Below are positions 56,495 to 64,000 of a DNA stretch of 64,000 bases, piece after piece. Source of the DNA: Orobanche coerulescens (taxonomy: Eukaryota; Streptophyta; Magnoliopsida; Lamiales; Orobanchaceae); assembly GCA_033398695.1 (NCBI GenBank), contig JAWKAU010000215.1, positions 1-64,000 on the forward strand, written 5' to 3'. The position numbers and the translations under genes are program-made. The stretch's first letter is position 1; each line of letters opens with the position of its first letter. Below the pieces are notes generated by a model. That model saw only the letters and a program-made list of their open reading frames with translations, did not search any database and had not been told where the DNA came from.

Positions 56495-59113
56495 TAAATG
56501 GTATCAGAGATTAGGTTGTGGAAACCTAGGCTGTCGGGTCAGTGGTGTCTGTTGAGTTTTGTCTTGTTGTATTATGTCTGACTAAGTCGTGTCGCGACGC
56601 GTCGTTTGAGTTTGTTGGTCGTGATTAGTATCGTGGGGCGATCATCATCTTCGTGCGACCTGTGGAAGTAAGTCTCCCTTCTTTGTGTTGTGCCTCGTGT
56701 GACACGAGCTATTTTTATGATTATTTGTTAAGTGATGGAATCTTTATGTGGATTTTGATGTCACGATATGTATTTAGTCGACTCTCGTATTTAATTTATA
56801 CGAGGAGTGTCGTCACTTGTGATGTCTTTTTATTGTTGTTTTTGTTCGTTGCTGATGATTTTCGAATCGATTTGCACGTTTTACAAGTTCTCTTGTGGAA
56901 GCTTTGTGCTTATACACGTTCGACTTGTTCACTAGCCGATCGGTAGGGTCTTTAGAGGCCTCGAATGGGGCCGTGGTTTTGTTACGAATGTGGTTATTTG
57001 ACTCTAATATTTTGTTCTTATGAGGAGTAGTGTTGCTGGATTGTGCATGTTGAACTGTATTTCTTTTATCCGCTGCGTGAGTTCTTTTGTAATGACTTTC
57101 GGTATTTTACCGACCGAGTTTTATTTCGATAACCGCTTCCCTTAATCGAGTTTTTGGCATTATGGCCTTGACCGCTTTGACGAAATTCTTATGACGGTAT
57201 TTAGTATTTTGTAAATGGCTTTCGTGAGTTTTGAAATATTACCGTCATCACCTTTTTGGCATTTTTGTAAATGGTTTTTAGCACAGGGTTCCGCGGGACC
57301 CACAGCGCTATGATGTTCCGTGTGATTACCTGAAATTTTTGGGCATTCTAACCTTTTTGGCATCGTCCTTTTTGGCATTGAATTATTTTCGAAAACTTGA
57401 GTATCTTAGAAATAAATTTCGAGACATATTTTTTTCTTCAAATGAGTTATTTTCTTGTGGTACATCCAGGTGCCACAATATATTTCAAAATTTTTCTGCC
57501 TCGAGGACCAAAATGTTTTGAGATATTTTCAATGTTTTAGAAACACTTTTATTTAGACCCGAGGGTCGAATATTCTGAAAGTTTTCACTAAGAGAAAGTG
57601 TCCTCATTTTTATCAAATGCGAAATGGTTCTCCAAAGTCTCGATAACGATGCTTCACGTTTGTACTTTTTGAAAGGTGATACTCAAGATCAATCGGTGTT
57701 CTTCTAAATTATTTTCAAAATGAGGTTTTCATTTTTAAAACCTATCAATTCCCGTTTGAGGGCTGGGTATATATGTATGATGTTCGCGTTGTCATTTTGA
57801 TGTTTGCTCCCGAGTATGACCGAATTGGCGGTGTGAGCGTTGAGTCGTTTTCCACACATTTGTTGTGTTAGCCCCTTGTGAGAGGCGGGATGTTGGTGTT
57901 GAATATTGTCGCCTCGTGGTGATTTCTGCGTTGTCGCGCATGTGCGAGCTGTTAGAGCTTGGGTTGGTATGGCCGTGTGCATCGGTGATCGTTCCGTTAT
58001 GTGTCGGTTGTTTAATGTCTTGTTACCTTGCTCATGTTTTTGTGAATTTCGTGGATGAGGTCGGAGGTAATACCCGTACTATTTTGACTTCCGTATCTTC
58101 TCTTTCTCCAGTCTATCGATTCGCTCATGTTCGTTGATACTTTATGAACTTGTTCTGTATTTCGGTTTCATCGTCCGAGCGAACTGCGATCTTGTTATGG
58201 GTCGATCTGGTTATCGCCGTGACTTTTCGGGTTCGGTTCGATTCTTGTGAACCTTGTTCGGGAGTGACATCATCTGGTTCTATTAGTTCTTTTATTCGAA
58301 GTGGATCGGATTTAGAACTCTTGTGTTTTCGACTCTGTCGACTCATTTATGTTCGTTGACATTTTCTGAGATTGTCCTGCCCCTTGCTTTTGTTGATCGG
58401 ACGAGTGCGGTATTGTTTCGGAATAACTCGTTTGTCGTTGTGATTTTTTTTCGATTGCTATTTCCCTTTCCTGTGGATCTTATGTGAGTGCACATTTTGT
58501 TGTTTTTACCGGATCATGTTTCGTCTCGAGTCGAGATGTGAACTTCGGAGTTTTCGGTTGAACCTTATTGTTCTTCGTTATCCGAACAGGATTATTCGAT
58601 TTTTTTTTTGTTGACTCGATCGTTGTGGTTCGATCATTGATTGTTCGGTTTTTGTTAATCTCGTTTCGTGATTGTTGAACGTTCAGACTCCTTCGTAATT
58701 CCCTTAAGTTCGGGAAATTAGTCTCGTTTTCGATCTTCCAACCCTTGGGCGGTGGAATTCCGTATTGGTTCAGCGATTGGCTCGCGTTTCGATTGATGTA
58801 CCGTTGGGTTGGTCAATCATACTGACTTTCGTTCGTTGTGTTTTGTGATTGTCGGATAATTGACTTGGCTATATTATCCGTTTGATGACGCTTGTCATTT
58901 GTTGGTTTTATTATATCCCTAACGGCGACGTTGTGTTGGTCGTCGTGGAGCGTGTTTTCACGCCGTATGTCTCTTTGCGTTTCTTGCAGCGTTTCGCCGT
59001 TGGGTGCGAGTTTTCTGTTTTTGGTGTATCTCGTCGAGTTTTCCTGGCGGGTATATTGCTCCCCCCTACTTGTTTTAAGTTTCGGGACGAAACTTCTTTT
59101 AAGGAGGGTAGAA
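56495..59113 (+). other. Element II interior, non-coding
   Basis: No protein domain. It contains a block (57045-57290) homologous to part of LTR B (27700-27925), absent from the matching place in element I, followed by the rest of the shared interior. Ends with the polypurine tract. Confidence 0.75.
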
Positions 59114-61771
59114 TGTAATATCCGCAATTTCGAATTTCGGTAATTTTCTTTTTTCGGCGGAAGTTCGTCTTGACGACTCGCTCCTGACCGTTTCGTCATT
59201 CCGAGAATGATTAATTCTGCACTTTTTGTCATCCGAGTTCGTTTCGGTGTCGTTTTGTTGAGTTCCGTGTCCTTAATCGACTTTTTCACGTGGGAGTTCG
59301 ACTTTGTAACGTCACCATTAATTCTTGGAAACTCCAAAAATTCTGAATCTTTGCAACATTATAGAGCATCAAGTTAGCTCTCCAATGGTTCAAACGGTGA
59401 GTCAATCGGAGTCCAGACGAAGGAGTTACGGTCGAAATAGCCAAGACTGCACGGTGTGCCTTTTTGGTGTTGAAGGGGGCTGTACCGTGTGCCGCGGCAC
59501 ACTCAGGCTGTGCCGCGGCACTAAGCTGATTCCTGGGCGTTTTTTGTGGCCCTGGGCCGCGGCACACTTATCCTGTGCCGCGGCACACGGGCTTTTTCTG
59601 CGTTTTTTAGCAGATTTTCGAGGAGAAACATTCATTTTCTCCTCTCTTCTTCCTCCTACCATTCTAGGCGATTTCAAGGGCGATTTTGGGTGATTTGAGT
59701 GCTCCCAAACTTGTAGAGATCATCCACCTCAAGTCTTGTTGTATATTTTCGACCTCTACTTGAATCATTCATCCAAATCAAGGTATTTTGGCTTGAACCC
59801 TTGTTTTTGTAGATTTGGGGATTTTGCTTTTTGATTTCGATTCCAATCCGTTTTTAATCAATTAATTGTTGTATAAACGTTGTTTTGAACCTGTTCTACG
59901 GATTGGATACTCGTATCTTTGGTTCGTTCAACCCGAGGGGTGATTTCTTTGTTCTTGAAGGGTCTTGAACATTTAATGTTCGATTAAATGTTCGAATGAG
60001 TTCCCTTTGATAGTTTGTTGGGATTTCCGTTGTTTTCGGCCTTGATTCTCGTCGTAATCATGTTTTATTATTCCTTACGGAGGATTATAGGTGCTCGATG
60101 ATTCCGATGTTGAATTCCGTTGGTGATTGATGATTCATGTGGTGTTTTCCCGTAGTAATTTCGGTGTTATCGGGTTCTAGATAGTGTTCGGGAATTTGAG
60201 GGCTACCCGGCCGTATCCGTTCACTTTTCCATTGCTCATGATATCGAGGCAAGTACCTTGCCCTTACTTTTCTTATTTTATGGATATGATGATCGGTGAT
60301 CGTCTTGGTGTGTTTGTTTGGTTGTTTGAAATGAAGTTTCAAAAGATTTCGGTTTGGCCTCGTTAAAGGCTTTCTTTCAAAACGCGTGTGTTTTGTGAAT
60401 GATGTGTTTTGGGAATTGATTATGATTTGATTATTTTGAATGTTCAAGGATTTTATGATGATACTCCTATTGTTTAAAGTTATGGAATCGTGTATTCCGT
60501 ATTTAATCTTGTTATTGTATTTTTGAAGAGTTTGGTAATGGTGTCGAGTTAATGGCCATCTCTAGTGATTATTCTTAATGAACTTACGTTCTTAGCATGT
60601 TAGTATTGCATGAGTAACGTGTGTGTGTGTATGCTCACTACGGGTTAGATCCGACGGGGTCTCGGTAGGGCTCCACGAAGCTGTGGAACCGCGAGCTTGC
60701 TTTTAACCACTGTGGGTTAGATCCGACGGGGTCTCGGCAGGGATCCACGAAGCTGTGGGTCCGCGGTTAATTGTGGTGCATTTTGCAAATGTGGTTTGAT
60801 TATTGGCATTTCCGGAAATGAGTGCTTTTGAACGGTTTTCATGATTGCATGCATTGACTAAGTGTGTAAGAGGTAAGGGTTCGTTTGGCTTACTTGGCTA
60901 GGATGGCACTAGAGTATTTTGTTGTTTATGTTAAATCCTTTATTTGTGGATTTTGATGTTGGGAGACGAACCTTGTGGTCGTTCTTGTGTACTGTGAGTT
61001 GATGAGATTGGGGCTAAAATCCCAACATTTTTGTAAAGGTCATTTGACGGATTTGGGGCTAAAATCCCAACGGTTTGGTAAAGGTTATTTTACGGAAAGT
61101 AAACTTTTGGGGCGGTGACCCCTTTTGTCTTTTGGATTTTGAAAAGTAGGATTTGATAATCCTAAATTGTTTCCTATTAAAACTCTCGATGGCATTCTAA
61201 ACCGTTTTATAAATTATTTCCATTGATTTATGATATTTTGATTTTGAAAGGTTTTCTCAAACTCTTGCCTCGGGAAGTACTTTTCGTTTCGTTTGGATCT
61301 TTGAGGATTCCTGGTTATTGTTATTCGTGGAATGTGAATTGTATGGCTCGTATTTGCACTTTGTTCTTGCACTAGCAAAACAGTGGAGTTTTGCTAACCC
61401 CCGATTATTCGGGGGGTGGATGTCTGTTTTTGCATTCAGGTGTTGGAGCATAACACAGGGTCGGCACGAAGGATGATGAAAGATGATCGATACTAATCAC
61501 ATGAGGAACCGTACATCGTGTATTGGTTCAGTTGTACTTTATTTTCCGCTGCTATATTTTTCCCGTTGTACGGGTGTGGTTGTGTTTTGACCCCTGCGTG
61601 GGCATGAGTGGTAATTGAGTTGAATATTTTTATTGAAAGACCAAATCGGTCTACTGAGTCATTTAGCCTTGAAGGCATTGTCGAGATGTCAAATGTTGTT
61701 ACCAGCCTGGTAGATCTTCGAGGAGAGGGTCTACGGCGTGTAATATCCCTGAGTGGATTGGGGGTGTTACA
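59114..61771 (+). repeat. LTR II, 3' copy
   Basis: Near-identical to 53846-56494 except in the word array (59450-59590), where GC-word copies are more complete. Followed by GATAT. Confidence 0.93.
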
Positions 61772-61776
61772 GATAT

Positions 61777-63201
61777 GATGATCGGTGATCGTCTTAGTGT
61801 GTTTGTTTGGTTGTTTGAAACGAAGTTTCAAAAGATTTCGGTTTGGCCTCGTTAAAGGCTTTCTTTCAAATGCGTGTGTGTTTTGTGAACGGAGTGTTTT
61901 GGGAATTGATTATGATTTGATTATTTTGAACGTTGAAGGATTTGATGATGATACTCCTATTGTTTAAAGTTATGGAATCGTGTATTCCGTATTTAATCTT
62001 GTTATTGTGTTTTGAAGAGTTTGATAATGGTGTCGAGTTAATGGCCATCTCTAGTGAGTATTCTTAATGAACTTATATTCTTAGCATGTTAGTTTTGCAT
62101 GAGTAATGTGTGTGTGTATGCTCACTACGGGTTAGATCCGACGGGGTCTCGGTAGGGGTCCACAGAGACGTGGATCGACGAGCTTGCTTTTAACCACTAC
62201 GGGTTAGATCCGACGGGGTCTCGGTAGGGGTCCATAGAGACGTGGATCGACGGTTAATTGTGGTGCATTTTACAAATGTGACTTATTTATGGCATTTCCG
62301 GAAATGAGTGCTTTTGAACGGTTTTCATGATTGCATGCATTGACTAAGTGTGTAAGAGGTAAGTTGTTCGTTTGGCCTACTTGGCTAGGATGGCTCTAGA
62401 GTATTTTGTTGCTTGTTTTAAATCCTTTATTTGTGGATTTTGATGTTGGGAGACGAACCTTGTGGTCGTTCTTGTTTACTGTGAGTTGATGATATTTGGG
62501 GCTAAAATCCCAATGGTTTTGTAAAAGTCATTTCACGGATTTGGGGCTAAAATCCCAACGGTTTGGTAAAGGTTATTTTACGGGAAGTAAACTTTTGGGG
62601 CGGTGACCCCTTTTGTCTTTTGGATTTTGAAAAGTAGGATTTGATAATCCTAAATTGTTTTCTATTAAAACTCTCGATGGCATTCTAAACTGTTTTCATA
62701 AATTTTTCCATTGATTTGTGATCTTTCGATTTTTGAACGTTTTCTCAAACTCTTGCCTCGAGAAGTACTTTTCGTTTCGTTTGGATCTTTGAGGATTCCT
62801 GGTTATTGTTATTCGTGGAATGTGAATTTTATGGTTCGTATTTGCATTTTGTACTTGCACTAGCAAAACAGTGGAGTTTTGCTAACCCCCGAGTATTCGG
62901 GGGGTGGATGTCTATTTTTGCATTCAGGTTTTGGAGCATAACACAGGGTCGGCACGAAGGATGATGAAAGATGAACGATACTAATCACACGAGGATCCGT
63001 TGATGTCGTATTGGTCTAGTTGTATTTTCTTTTCCGCTGCAGTATCTTTTCCCCGTTGTACGGGAGTTTATTGTATTTTGACCCCTGCGTGGGTATATGT
63101 TGTAATTGAGCTGTATATTTTTATTGAAAGACCAAATCGGTCTACTGAGTCATTTAGCCTTGAAGGCATTGTCGAGATGTTAAATGTTGTTACTAGCCTG
63201 G
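61777..63201 (+). repeat. LTR I, 3' copy, second part
   Basis: Continues LTR I from GATGATCGGTGATCG (48475 in the 5' copy) to GCCTGG (49905), where element III begins. Contains the hairpin units at 62120-62262. Confidence 0.9.
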
Positions 63202-64000
63202 TGTAACAGCCCAAAAACAGTGGCCATTACAGTGCCGTGGATCCCTCCTGGGACCCACCAGGCAATATCACAATATACACTTAAAATCTGACAACGTGGC
63301 ACCGTACCACAATATTTATCAAAACCCCGGTGTGGAGTATAAGTTATTCATATTTTTAAATACAAGCAAACATACACAGGATCCAAACACGGTACAGACC
63401 ATATGACGATGGGCAGTACCTAACAAGTTTTAGTACATTCATCCGACTCAAAAATAAAACGAAAGTCACGCTTAAAACATAACCGAACAACCAAAAGACT
63501 CGGGGGCCCCGAAATAGCATACATCAGAATCCTCCGTCGCCATTGTGCTCCTCCTGTGCCTTGCCCTTTCCTCGCCCTGAAATACAAGTATCTCGCCCCA
63601 AACCACAGGGTCAGCTATACATGATAATAATTCTCATGACATTATACAATTCATATATATACTGATTTCAAAGAAATCCACCGACTACTGAATATACCCC
63701 GAAGGCGTATAAACAATCAGTCCCAACTGTCGAAGATAACCAAATATACGAACGACCATATACTATGGCTCAAGACGGACGTCACAGTACGCCCGATCTG
63801 GAAATGTGTCCGTGCACATGTCCACACCGTATACGGAATCCAGAATATACGTGGGACAATGTACCTAATTAGCCTCACGAACTACGTCTCGTGTGCACGA
63901 TCTAAATGCGGAAAAACCTCCACGCATGATCATCAAGTGCCCGGCAAAAAATCCTACACATAACCAATCAGCGCGCAGATATGACTCCAGAGATGTCACG
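63202..64000 (-). mobile_element. LTR element III, 3' end, minus strand
   Basis: TGTAACAGCCC at 63202 reads on the minus strand as ...GGGCTGTTACA, an LTR end. Further in, minus-strand GGTGGGTCCCAGGAGGGATC then CACGGCACTGTAAT resembles the end of LTR A (TTGTGGGTCCCACGGCGCTG). 63680-64000 is the inverse counterpart of 30060-29700 in element A's interior. The element runs past the window end. No coding sequence here. Its target duplication would be CCTGG-type but the other side is not visible. Confidence 0.75.

Larger units (their letters stand above)
53846..61771 (+). mobile_element. LTR retrotransposon II (LARD type) in LTR I
   Basis: LTRs 53846-56494 (2649 bp) and 59114-61771 (2658 bp), both TGTAATATCC ... 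GTGTTACA. The target duplication GATAT is at 53841-53845 and 61772-61776. Primer site TGGTATCAGAGA at 56499-56510. Interior 56495-59113 without gag-pol. Polypurine tract AAGGAGGGTAGAA at 59101-59113. Younger than element I, into whose 3' LTR it inserted. Confidence 0.93.
46932..63201 (+). mobile_element. LTR retrotransposon I (LARD type), interrupted
   Basis: 5' LTR 46932-49966, interior 49967-52289, 3' LTR 52290-53845 continued at 61777-63201 around inserted element II, and cut at 63201 by element III. It inserted into the DUF1985 gene with ATATG (46927-46931) as the left flank; the right flank is outside. Primer site and polypurine tract are present, but no gag-pol is present in the 2.3-kb interior. 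Confidence 0.9.

Overview
This is nuclear DNA of a flowering plant, most likely a eudicot, from a repeat-rich region. The evidence is intron-containing NAC, FAR1 and Ptta/Tnp2 reading frames, plant-type CACTA transposons, an RTE-type LINE ending in TTG repeats, Helitron remnants, and LTR elements primed by initiator tRNA-Met. The species cannot be fixed from the sequence. No intact host gene is visible. The only gene of host type outside transposons is a NAC transcription-factor locus (17360-18770), and it is broken.

Layout. 1-1263: 5' part of an LTR (family IV), minus strand. 1264-3669: remnant with two spliceable acidic exons, then one half of a FAR1-type gene (minus strand). 3673-12834: a CACTA transposon (E1) that split this FAR1 gene (the other half is 12838-13109). 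E1 carries captured host exons (PER1/PGAP3 fused to a Ca2+-ATPase exon) and was itself hit by an RTE LINE (6038-9568, 17-bp target duplication). 13110-17300: AT-rich DNA with a TA-flanked foldback MITE, a degenerate minisatellite and a Mutator-type MITE with a 9-bp duplication. 17360-18770: NAC pseudogene. 18938-20681: Helitron remnant (minus strand). 20685-43884: a 23.2-kb CACTA (CACTA-O) with an ATA target duplication, Tnp2 and Ptta genes, and palindromic arrays at both ends and in the middle. Its Tnp2 gene is interrupted by LTR element A (24048-32369, ATGAT duplication). Its Ptta gene is interrupted by a second gene-capturing CACTA (E2, 37175-42890) holding LRR, DRG GTPase and CWC16/CCDC130 exons. 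45864-46931: a DUF1985 gene with a motif array in its intron, cut by LTR element I (starting at 46932). The 3' LTR of element I is interrupted by element II (53846-61771, GATAT duplication) and then cut again by a minus-strand element III (63202 to the window end).

Elements A, I and II have long LTRs (2.0-3.0 kb), a tRNA-Met primer site and a polypurine tract, but no gag-pol, so they are LARD-type non-autonomous elements. The most unusual pattern in the window is that every LTR family seen (A, B, I, II, IV) carries its own array of short GC-rich or CG-containing palindromic words at the same place, just upstream of the presumed promoter, inside an otherwise related LTR backbone. The same kind of family-specific array occurs at the ends and in the middle of CACTA-O and in the intron of the DUF1985 gene. 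One 14-base word is shared between the LTR of element A and the interior of the CACTA it landed in. I propose, as inference, that these arrays are recognition sites for sequence-specific element-encoded or host DNA-binding proteins, comparable to VANDAL/VANC anti-silencing or TNPA-type binding.
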